From NCBI GenBank assembly GCA_019009955.1, contig CM032230.1, forward strand, positions 11,027,501-11,091,500: DNA of 64,000 nucleotides, read 5' to 3'. The translations under genes and the position numbers were made by a program. The notes below the pieces were generated by a model. It worked only from the letters and a program-made list of their open reading frames with translations. It made no database searches and was not told the DNA's origin. Below are positions 55,356 to 64,000 of this stretch, piece after piece. Each line of letters starts with the position of its first letter. Within the stretch, counting starts at the first letter, position 1. Source of the stretch: Riptortus pedestris. Its lineage: Eukaryota; Arthropoda; Insecta; Hemiptera; Alydidae.

Positions 55356-55901
55356 CTATAAACTCGTTTCTCTAAATGAACGCATTAACTTCGTGACAAA
55401 CGTCACCGAAACGGAGTAATCGGGAATTTGTTTGTACAGCGGAAAGAGCGGTGATGTAAGGCGGCCAGGAAGATGAATGTGGGGTTTAAAAATTCTCCTT
55501 GAGTGCCTCATTAATAATTTCATCATAATTGGATTAAACAAGGAGTGATGTATCGCCGATCTAGCAGTTCGGTTACATAAAGGCCTCAGAAATGTCACAG
55601 AGATCCTGGAAACGTTTTGGGCGCGGTCTCCGCTCTTAATCTCTTCCAAAATAGTGCAAGGTTGTTGTCCTTGTTTGAGAAAATCACTTTCATGGCGTCG
55701 TGGATCTTGATTTCTCTCTCGTCTGATTATTTTTTCGGTCCTTGAAATATGTAGGCGTGTTTCATTTTCTTCTCGTGAGTTTGGAAAACCTCGCTTGACA
55801 CACCGGATGGTCTCAGGAGTTATATCTGTTTTTAAAATATTATAATATTGAAGGAAAAAGTGTTTAAATAGGTGGGTATTGTAACACAGAACTCGTTGCA
55901 A
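55356..55901 (-). CDS. 181-codon open frame, unrecognised
   Basis: The longest ATG frame free of microsatellite, in a locally GC-richer block. The product is basic (KIIRRERNQDPRRHESDFLK, RHSRRIFKPHIHLPGR) without a signal peptide, membrane segment or known motif. Random-looking composition and the absence of neighbouring exons or promoter signals make a chance frame possible. Other choices are a taxon-restricted gene or part of a spliced exon. Confidence 0.25.
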   Translation of the reverse strand: MQRVLCYNTHLFKHFFLQYYNILKTDITPETIRCVKRGFPNSREENETRLHISRTEKIIRRERNQDPRRHESDFLKQGQQPCTILEEIKSGDRAQNVSRISVTFLRPLCNRTARSAIHHSLFNPIMMKLLMRHSRRIFKPHIHLPGRLTSPLFPLYKQIPDYSVSVTFVTKLMRSFRETSL

Positions 55902-56199
55902 ATGCAGACAGGTGTGGTAACCTACTTCACCACTGACTCAAGTGTTTCATACATTTAGAGTAAGCTCAATTCACTGGTTTCGTCTTTGGTATATTGAAGA
56001 TTTTAGAAATTAACTAAAATCAGTTTGCTTCATATTAAAATATGCTAAGGGATATCTTCCAATGGCAACTCTAACTCTATTACTAATATACTATCGTATA
56101 TAGTATGGACCATAGACGGTTAACGTATTATTAACTTATGCGTTACGCATAGGTGTACCTGATTTTAAAAAAAAATCATGTTTTAATATTAAATTGCGG
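55902..56199. other. Unassigned
   Basis: Nothing recognised. Confidence 0.35.
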
Positions 56200-56335
56200 A
56201 AGAGGGCAATAAGAGACAATATTTTCCTTTCTAAAACCCTCTTCCCCTTTCACTCGTTCGATTTCAGCCTTTTGTTTTACATGAAACGCTTATATATCAA
56301 GAATCCACGTATCTAATGAAGTCTTCTGACAGATA
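56200..56335 (+). repeat. Family B body fragment
   Basis: TTTCTAAAACCCTCTTCCCC, CGTTCGATTTCAGCC, TTACATGAAACGCTTATATA match the segment before the central tract. Confidence 0.6.
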
Positions 56336-56644
56336 CGGAAGTAATGTCAGCGATCAAACTCAAAGCAGTTGATATAAAAGAAAATAGGAGTTAATGAAGA
56401 ATTCATATCCTGTTCCAAGAAGCTCCAGGAAAACTAATAGAAAAGCTGGGTAGTGAAAGGATTGTGATTTGGCCCGAGAGGAACGATCCTAAAGCTACGT
56501 ACTCTCCATAATTAGGTGAGTTGGGAATTGATTCCAAAGAGTCCAGGCTGAATCGATTCTCTAGGTATAATTATTTAACATATTTCCAAACAAGAAGAAT
56601 AAGGTCTATAAAATTTATAATTATTATTATCATTTCGAATTTGT

Positions 56645-57290
56645 AAGCAGATTTTCCTTGGAAATTGAGTTATTGAGGTTGTACTCCTTTGAAAAATGAC
56701 TTCAAATCTTCATTGAACCTACCTGGAGATGACGTAAATGACGTCCGTTCAAAATTATAAATATATGAAACTGTTACCACTCTGGCGGTTGCAATACTTT
56801 TTTTTATCATTACCAAACCCCATATATAAACGTTTCATGCAAAACGGAAAAGTCAAAAAATCTCTATTACTATGACGGAAATCGAAAAAGTCTATAGAAC
56901 CAATCTTATTGCGCATTTTGCACATTTAATTTCCTAAAAATGTTCCTATACACATTTTTCATTATCTTGAATAGTAACTGAGATATTAGCACTTTTTAAC
57001 CCCCGCTCCTACTCATGACGTATTAGCAATAAAGTTGGTGTATCATGAACCACTCTATTGAAAGTGTAAATACCTAATATTCTTTTTATAGATTTAGAAG
57101 TAGAGAGTTAGAGAGGAGGGGGTCCTTGTTTTATGTGACTCTGAATATTAACGGAGTTATTTGTATTTCTTTGGTTTCAGCCTTTTGCACTCCCCCTCTT
57201 CTACTCATCCGATTTTCATTAAACATCTCGAGTCCACCTGAAATTGTATTCCTGATCTTATAAGCTTCTTAGGGTGGAATAAATAGGAAG
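56645..57290 (-). repeat. Family B, right end and body, diverged
   Basis: GCAGATTTTCCTTGGAAATT, TATTGAGGTTGTACTCC, GATGACGTAAATGACGTCCG, no (TA)n left (AATTATAAATATATG), CACTCTGGCGGTTGCAAT, body to TTCAGCCTTTTGCACTCCCC. Confidence 0.75.
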
Positions 57291-57821
57291 CAGATGGTGA
57301 GATATATCATCAATGTGTATATTCTTCGAGTGTGTGAGAACTTTCTTACTTTACGCGCAACACATGCGTGCCGGACCATTCGAGTACCGGCTAAGTTGCT
57401 ATGTTGTGGGAAATTCCATCGAGTAAATATGACAACACTATCGGCAAGATATTCACGACTCTGCATGGAAGGGATTCTGCCCAGAATGTCTTTTATTTAT
57501 GTAATTGAAAATATTTTTCATTATAGAGATCTTCCATTAACGATTTTTTGTGCGTGTCACTATATTAAAGCAGAGAGCTCACCACATTCCCAGAAACTAA
57601 CTACCTATTTCTAATGGTATTGATTAACCAAAATTAGTTTTAGTTAGTTTTAAATTAGTAATTTTGCTAATATAGTCCTAAAACTAATATTAATTGCGGT
57701 AATGTTATCACCTCCACCCATGTAAATGTTTTAAATCGACGGGCACATGCATGAAACTTGTAAACTGTTTTTATTTTTTGGAGGGGTCATGTTGATCCGT
57801 GTAAAACGTTGGTGTTTATAT
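57291..57821. other. Unassigned; overlapping frames
   Basis: 57294-57614 (+) and 57269-57466 (-) overlap and have no motif. GTTAGTTTTAAATTAGTAAT-type repeats occur near 57640. Confidence 0.3.
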
Positions 57822-57965
57822 TCATGGTAAACCTAGAGTCTTGGGTTCCATTCCCGCGTGGACATTGAGTAACAAATTCACTAAATACATTCCTTTGCAC
57901 TAATCTGACTAGCTAAGGGTGGTAACAGGTAGATAGCCCGTCATGATTAGCCACCCTATGTTAAT
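57822..57965 (+). mobile_element. tRNA-derived SINE, 5'-truncated
   Basis: CATGGTAAACCTAGAGTCTT, GGGTTCCATTCCCGCGTGGA (box B), GCTAAGGGTGGTAACAGGTA, GATAGCCCGTCATGATTAGC, tail TATGTTAATAAAAATAAT. Confidence 0.8.
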
Positions 57966-59009
57966 AAAAATAATGTTGCAGTTTTCATACTCATATTTGC
58001 TAGTGCCTGTCCCTAGTCATCTTCTAGCTTGTCTAACAATATTGAGATTGAGTAGAATTCTCTCCACCGTTATGTCTTTATTGTTGGTTAGCCTCATGAA
58101 GAAAGAATCAGTTTTCTTTTTTCTTAAGTTGTCGATTTCTGTAAAAACGGAACTTCTTATCCTTGTCAAAACTACCAGCCATAACTCGTAACAACCTCAC
58201 CAGGGGAATTTAAAAGTTCAGAAGCATCATTTGGAGGCCAAGGCATACATTCATTAACCATGGCTTGCTGTGCAAGCTTTAAACATACACCACTGAACTC
58301 GTGTGCAGGTACAGAGATGCAATATAGACAAAGATTATCTTATAGGCGTCTTTTGATCTGTGACATCATAACTACGTTCGATTACCATTTATGATGTTAG
58401 GCCAAGTGTAAAAGATTTGAATATAGGCAATTTGTAAAGAGATTTCCATTAGAAGCGTTTCAGGGGAATATTAATTATCCAGGAAATATACTGAAGGCTG
58501 GCAAGTTGGTTCAGTCCAAAACATTATTACAAGCTCTTCAATTGGAAGTACTTAACCAACCTTGTAGGCTCAATTAGACCAACCCTTCCTAAAACTGTGC
58601 AAACCACCCACCATATTCCCATCCTCGAAAGGCACTCAGGACTCCCGCTCCGGGCGAAAGAAAAGACTCAAATGGGATTCCGTATTAGTAATAAGTGAGA
58701 GGCGGGCTTAGAGAAGGTCGGGTCCTGTCTGGAGCCCTTGAACGCGGAAGACACTCCGGAACATAATGAAAAGGAGTCTGAATCGTCGAAAGGTCAAGGT
58801 GAGACCGAGTCAATCTCCAGCTGTCGGAATGAGCATTGACTAATGGTCGCTTGTAAATCTCCACCGTGCTCTCGAATAGGAGAGTCTCCTCACGTGCTCA
58901 ACTCATTCCCTACCGTATTGACACAGGGCTGCCAATCCTTGCCACTGAATAACAGGAGAGTTGTTTGTAAGCTCAATAGGACCTCGAATGCTCCTACTGG
59001 AAATAATAT
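57966..59009. other. Unassigned; GC-richer 58560-58960
   Basis: The GC-richer block leads into the LINE remnant at 59.0 kb and may contain more of it (58843-59046 ends SMDTKND, the segment that precedes it in this LINE type), but I cannot follow the frame further. Confidence 0.3.
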
Positions 59010-59425
59010 ACAAGCAATAAGCATGGACACCAAAAATGATTGCTAAGTCTTTCGTATGGAGTGTACTGCTTTACTGGGGTGAAAGATGGACTCTCCACAA
59101 TAGGAATTGGAATCGGTGCAAATGTGGATCTGGCGTAGAATCGCCAGAAAAAGTTGAGCTCATAAAATCCGTGTTAGATGATGTAAGTGAAAGCAAATGT
59201 CTTATCAAGGCCATGGAAAAAAAGAAAGAAAGAAAAAAAAGTTGGAACGTCTTTGACAGTATCATAAGGCACCGAGATTTCATGGGGAAAGGTTAGAAAA
59301 TCCGTCTTTGAAGGCATCTATCTTCCTATGTGTTTCGGTGGGTATAGTAATATTGAAAGAGCGGCTTAGGAAAGAACATCATGGTGTCAACTACAAGGCC
59401 TAGCCTTTACTCCATGATGACAATA
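59010..59425 (+). pseudogene. LINE reverse transcriptase C-terminal remnant
   Basis: MIAKSFVWSVLLYWGERWTL at 59036, then a run lost by frameshift (NRNWNRCKCGSGV), EKVELIKSVLDDVSESKCLI, KAMEKKKERKKSWNVFDSII and RHRDFMGKG to 59296; after a shift SNIERAA, ERTSWCQLQGLAFTP and TGA at 59414. KSFVWSVLLYG(x)ExWTL and the (W)IGH-like SWNV...IIRHRDF segment are standard in the thumb/connection region of LINEs. The ending matches the remnant at 21.2-22.0 kb. The minus frame at 59071-59283 is a shadow. Confidence 0.8.
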
Positions 59426-61590
59426 TTCAAGGCGAGAAAGCCTGGCACTAGGTATTTTCGATACGTAAGTCTACAGTTTCTAATTGTTGTCGAATACCAT
59501 ATTGCAATCCAATAACAAGTCTGTGTTTTCGTAAGATAACCACCTAGGTACCTCAAGCACGTAAGTGGACCTGCTGGTATTAACCTGAATTTTCTATTAA
59601 TCATGCTATTAACAGATTGCTATGGAATGCAATCTTCATGTATTCTGTCGGTGCGGCCGATTCCACTGTCTACAATGAAAGTTTTGTCAAGCCGTGGGAG
59701 TTCGGAGTTCCAAGTTGCAGTACATTTGAATACCTGGAAGGTGTACTTGAGGAGAGAGTAATTCTGTGGGTGCAGATAAAAGAAAACAGATCGGATGCAG
59801 GAACCAGGTGCTTTCAAGAGTCACGTAAATACTCACCAAGGAAAAGGACGAGATGCCTGCAGGTCTGAGAGAAAACAAGAGCCTGATAGAGGATCAGAAT
59901 CAACGGCAATCTGAAGGACTCTTATGGCGAGCCTCATATCACCTGTGCTATTATGTAAGACAGATTGTGATGGTTATGACCGGCCAAAAGAATGTGGCCT
60001 AACTCGCTGCCTTGTTTGCAGAGGTTAGGTATTACAAACGGTTGATACTACAAGCTTTCCGTAGTACATTATTCAATGTCAGATGGATAGGCCCAACAAT
60101 GACCGTAACGCCCCACAGTAAGTAGTTAAATGTTTTTTGCTTTCTCAACTGCAGTAAACTGTCATGCATACCCATGCGATTTTCAACCTAAGCCCATCAT
60201 CTGGTAAATTCCCTGAAAGTGGGAAACCCATTTAGTTCAGTCAGATTCTACTCGACTGGCTCTTTGAGTTAATAAGGCAAGTAAGTACAGGAATGTGTGA
60301 ACATAATTTGAACGAACCCATTTTTTCGACAACTATTAAGCAGGATTGGACAGTCTACAATTGCGTTTTGAGTACTACCTCAATCCCAGATTTCCCCCTA
60401 GAAAATATGCTAAAATTAACACATTAAAAGAGTTCTCACTTTACACATTTCAAAAGCGACTTGCTCTTGGACGTCGAAGTGAACTTGACTCGACGAGCCT
60501 TGAGGATTGTAAGCTGAGCGTTGCGTATGGCGTCCACCGGGAAGGACGTAAACAGCCCAAGCCTATTATGATGTCAGGTACTCGTTAAAACTACACCTAG
60601 CTCGTGCAGAGATTTTATAGCTATTACGGCAACAGGCTAGTTTATGATTCGCCTTAATGACGCTTTGGAGGTGCGTCCATAGCCCAGGAAGAACGGGCCG
60701 TATATTCGCTCCTGCCTGCGGGAATATTTCACTTTTGTCGAGAATTAAAGACTTACTCAATGGCTATGAACCCTTGTGACATTTTCGTTAGAACCCTCTC
60801 AACCTGAATAACGTAGCCTTCAATTATTGGAGAAATTGATTCATAAAAAAATAGTTTTAACCATTATCTCTTCTGTACGTAACCAGAGAAGTTGCATTAC
60901 AGTAAAGACGAAAGGCATATCTTTGGCATATTTCCTGCTAAATATTACCAAACTTGTAGTTGAAATTGAAATTTGAATATGTTATTAAAACAAGTCTCAT
61001 GAAATGATTTCTCTATTCTAATACATATAGTAATTTCATTGCTATTATCTGATCAACGACTATGGAAAAACTCATTCGAAGGAGCGTATCATAAGCAGAT
61101 TTACCATAAGTGTGGCCGTGGTGTCTTTTGCTCACATGTCCACAGTTAAGTACAAAAAAAACTAAAAATGTCCTTCAATATTCGAATTTTAGAAATCATC
61201 ATGTTAAAACTACTAATAGAATAGTCTGTTTCCACCATGCCCTTGCATATTGCTGATGATGCATCATCACAGATATAAATGTTGCGGCATTAGCTCAGAA
61301 AGAGTTCGAAAAAGTAGTGCAAAATCTAGGAAAAATAATGAGTATACATAAAAGACGAAGCATATTTATATGATCCTCTAGACGTACCAAGGAGTTTTGT
61401 TGCCCTGGGGAATTTGTTTTGTGTAGAGTCTGTGGTAGTACATTTAACAACCTTAATGCATCTTTGTCGTAAAAAAATGCTTTCCACTTTTAAAATAGAG
61501 ATAATTTACAAGATGGCCAACAGGCCTACATTTACGAGGATCAAGGAAAACAAGAGAGCCATGTCAACAGAAACAAAGATATTTGAGACG
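59426..61590. other. Unassigned
   Basis: Several short frames (59617-59868 +, 60346-60588 +, 60566-60760 -) are unrecognised. A weak family B L-end trace (GTGGGAAACCCATTTAGTTC) lies at about 60218. Otherwise nothing. Confidence 0.3.
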
Positions 61591-61599
61591 CCAGAAAAA

Positions 61600-61890
61600 A
61601 AAAATTCCGGTACGAAGAGATTTAGGGGGATGTTGAAAATTCAAAATATCTCCGTTATTATACGTCAGATCGAAAAGTAGTATAGGACAAATCTTATTGC
61701 AAGTTTTAAAACATATAAATGTCGCTATATACTAGTTGTCTCTATACTTTAGCCTTCAGTAAACCACTCCTGCTTATGACACATTAAAAAGAAGCTGTTA
61801 TTTCTTTGAACCACGTTATTCAAAGGATAAATCCCACATTGTTTTCATTTAATTTTTACTTTGTGTAATACATGCAAATACGTTGTATAA
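61600..61890 (-). repeat. Family B body fragment
   Basis: TCAAAATATCTCCGTTATTA, GTCAGATCGAAAAGTAGTAT, GGACAAATCTTATTGCAAG. Confidence 0.7.
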
Positions 61891-61954
61891 TGAAGTCATC
61901 AATTAGGCTTTTACGTGGTTATTTGTTCTAGATCATAATTGACATTAACAGTTT

Positions 61955-62265
61955 AATTTGAGTTGATAGTTAAAGGCTCAAATTGGACCAGGAATAGAGG
62001 GTGGGGGGTCGACATTCAAAATGTCACAGTTATGTGTCGAATCGAAAAATGTTTTAGTAGTAATATTGCTAAACTACTGATGTTCTACGTTTTTGTTCTA
62101 TACATTTTTTCGTAGTTTAAATATTAAGAGAGTTATTCATGCTTCCTTGATTTCAGCCTTCAGTAACCTTATCCTAAACGAAAATATATGGGGAAAAGAG
62201 ATTACTTGTGTGTCATACCAGCACGTGGGAAATCTCCAGCCCCACCTGACAGACTTCTAAGGGAA
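61955..62265 (-). repeat. Family B, body and left end
   Basis: GTTAAAGGCTCAAATTGGAC; body; AATATATGGGGAAAAGAGAT; CATACCAGCACGTGGGAAAT; CCAGCCCCACCTGACAGACT. The L hairpin is destroyed. Confidence 0.75.
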
Positions 62266-62274
62266 ATCTGGTTA

Positions 62275-63399
62275 TTTTTATGCAGCATTCGAATGATGGC
62301 CATTATTTCCATGCCATTGTATAGCAAGTGGTAGTAAATATAGATGTGTGAATCAGCTGATTGAGGGAGTGTAGCCCAGTAGCCGGATCTGGTGTGTGGG
62401 TGATTGGTGAGTGGGTGAGCTATCGGACATCTTCAAGGTCTGCTCTTCACCGACTTCGTGATTCTATTGACGGGGGGTGTTCCTCTTCTCTCTCCCACAT
62501 CCTAGTCCTTCTCTACATCTCATTAAGCAGTAAACCAAAAATCACTTTCCCTTCAATATATATATATATGTACCAACCAATATTTTCTGTGAAACATAAC
62601 ATGAACTCAAGGAAATCCCCTGCAATTACAGAGAGGGAATAACATCTTAAAAGATGTTACAAAAATATAGTTCAACCTCTCCCCAAATAAACATGTCCAG
62701 AAAATTGTATCATTTTCCGGAGCAAAACTCTTTAATGCACTGCCCGAATGTGTTTATTAAAAATATTTTTTTTTGTTTAAAAATGGATTAATGAACGACA
62801 TGTCTGGAAGATATTTTTATACACAAGGCGAGTACTATGAAAAATGTACAATTATTAAATAAAACTACAAAACATTCGTCATAAAAATCTGTCAAAGAAC
62901 AATTTATGATCAGGTACATTGTCCCTTTAAGGTGGGAACAAGTTTCTCATCGTTTATGAACTATCTTTTAATAAATTAAAAATGTATGTTACAAATGTAG
63001 AGTGGTATAACGATTGTTAACAAAATAAATATCTAATTATTAAATTGATAGATTTTATAAAATCTATTCATTGAATTTGGGATAGTTTTATAACGATGTA
63101 CTGCATATGAATGTTATTCAGTAATATGTAAATAAATTAATTCACATATTTTTTTAGAGACAACAAAAATATATGACGTATCTTATTACGTTATATTAAC
63201 ATTTAATGGAAATAAAAACATTTGATAGTGATATTTATGATATTTTCTTTGGTAGAGGGATTTCTATAAATGACGACAAATTCATTCAAAAATTAAAGGA
63301 ATCTTTTTAATAATAAAAGAAAATTGCCAAATAAGGCACAATATATAATCAATTTTTATTTGGTTTCCTCTTCCAAATCTCTCGCTATCTCAATTTTAG
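62275..63399. other. Unassigned; GC-richer 62340-62520
   Basis: 62361-62642 (+) is open for 93 codons (GSGVWVIGEWVSYRTSSRSA) without a known motif; the rest is plain AT-rich DNA. Confidence 0.3.
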
Positions 63400-63612
63400 A
63401 TTTCTCCTGCCAGAATTCAGCCATTCAAGTTGAACACGTAAAGCGATTTAAAATTTCTTTTTCTAATATCCACCGATCTTAAGGTGACAAAATGAGGTTT
63501 GCATACACATAATACATGTACAAATTTGCTCCTGATAGTTTTCAAATTCGAAATTTAATCGGTTCAAATAGAACTACAGCTGATGTTTGTGAATGGCCAA
63601 AAAAAGTCCACG
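63400..63612 (-). repeat. Family B debris
   Basis: TCCACCGATCTTAAGGTGAC with AAAATGAGGTTTGCATAC (R module), then TAGTTTTCAAATTCGAAATT and GTGAATGGCCAAAA; strongly decayed. Confidence 0.5.
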
Positions 63613-63859
63613 AAGATTGGAGGTATTTAGGGTGAGGTAAGAATGGAGGAATTAAGAAGTAGTAGAAGGAGAACAGGAATCACGAAAACATTGAATTTTA
63701 AGCAAAACATTTCTTCTGATTCATCAGATTCATGAAGTTGACGTTTTGAGGTGCTTATCTGAAATTTGCTCACTTGGATCACTTCGATGAGGTACTACTT
63801 GAAAACAAGGAGCAATAAAATGAGACACACCTTATCAGTAGTAGTCGGAAACGGGAAAA
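63613..63859. other. Unassigned
   Basis: Nothing recognised. Confidence 0.35.
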
Positions 63860-63965
63860 ATAACTCTAATGATCTCATCCCACCACATATTCTTTATTTC
63901 TAAATAACAATCAGAAGTGGAGAAGTGGTGGTACATTGAATACGGAAACCAAAAAGCATGAATAT
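63860..63965 (+). repeat. Family B L1 body fragment
   Basis: CTAATGATCTCATCCCACCA, CATATTCTTTATTTCTAAAT, then AATACGGAAACCAAAAAGCA. Confidence 0.55.
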
Positions 63966-64000
63966 TACGCTTTGCGTTACAATGAATGTATGTAACAACA

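Overview
The window is AT-rich eukaryotic DNA with no intact host gene. It looks like an intergenic or heterochromatic stretch of an invertebrate, most likely arthropod, genome. That guess rests on the mix of transposons: Helitron-like elements, a Penelope-like element, remnants of several LINE lineages, a solo LTR with ATAT target duplications, a tRNA-derived SINE and many (TA)n microsatellites. I cannot name the species. Almost every ATG-initiated open frame is short and is a shadow of repeats; coding matter is recognisable only as broken transposon genes.

The dominant component is one dispersed repeat, called family B here, present as roughly 40 whole or partial copies on both strands. A whole copy (best example 41248-41916, +) is about 650 bp. 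It begins AGTCCGTCACGCAGGGGC, with a hairpin ACGCAGGGGCTGCGT and then AGCAGATTTCCCACGTG (the L end). A central (TA)n tract follows. It ends with a 20-nt palindrome GATTTCCCTTAAGGGAAATC and TGCTAAAA (the R end). Strand '+' below means L to R. I do not recognise it as a named family.

Layout. 0-5.6 kb: family B fragments, a degenerate minisatellite (1560-2480) and a decayed Helitron-like copy. 5.6-12.9 kb: six family B copies, one split by a Helitron-like element at its (TA)n tract. 13-15.4 kb: LINE remnant, Helitron-like element and two LINE-type tails. 16-21 kb: family B, Helitron-like element, Penelope-like element with GIY-YIG remnant and hammerhead-like core, and a Helitron-like element that still encodes the end of its helicase. 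21.2-26.2 kb: LINE with a FADD box, then a whole family B copy split by another Helitron-like element. 27-32 kb: family B and SINE copies, with a 300-bp inverted duplication. 33-38.8 kb: relatively family-B-free, containing an I-type LINE remnant with RNase H and a possible second Penelope-like end. 38.8-45.6 kb: family B and SINE nests. 46.2-46.8 kb: solo LTR. 48.8-52.2 kb: LINE linker remnant, 47-bp minisatellite and jockey-like LINE tail. 52.3-64 kb: scattered family B, one SINE, one LINE end and long stretches I cannot assign.

No gene set works together here. The story is one of nested insertions: Helitron-like elements sit in the (TA)n tract of family B, and SINEs sit inside family B. 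All identities were judged by eye; nothing was aligned or searched.
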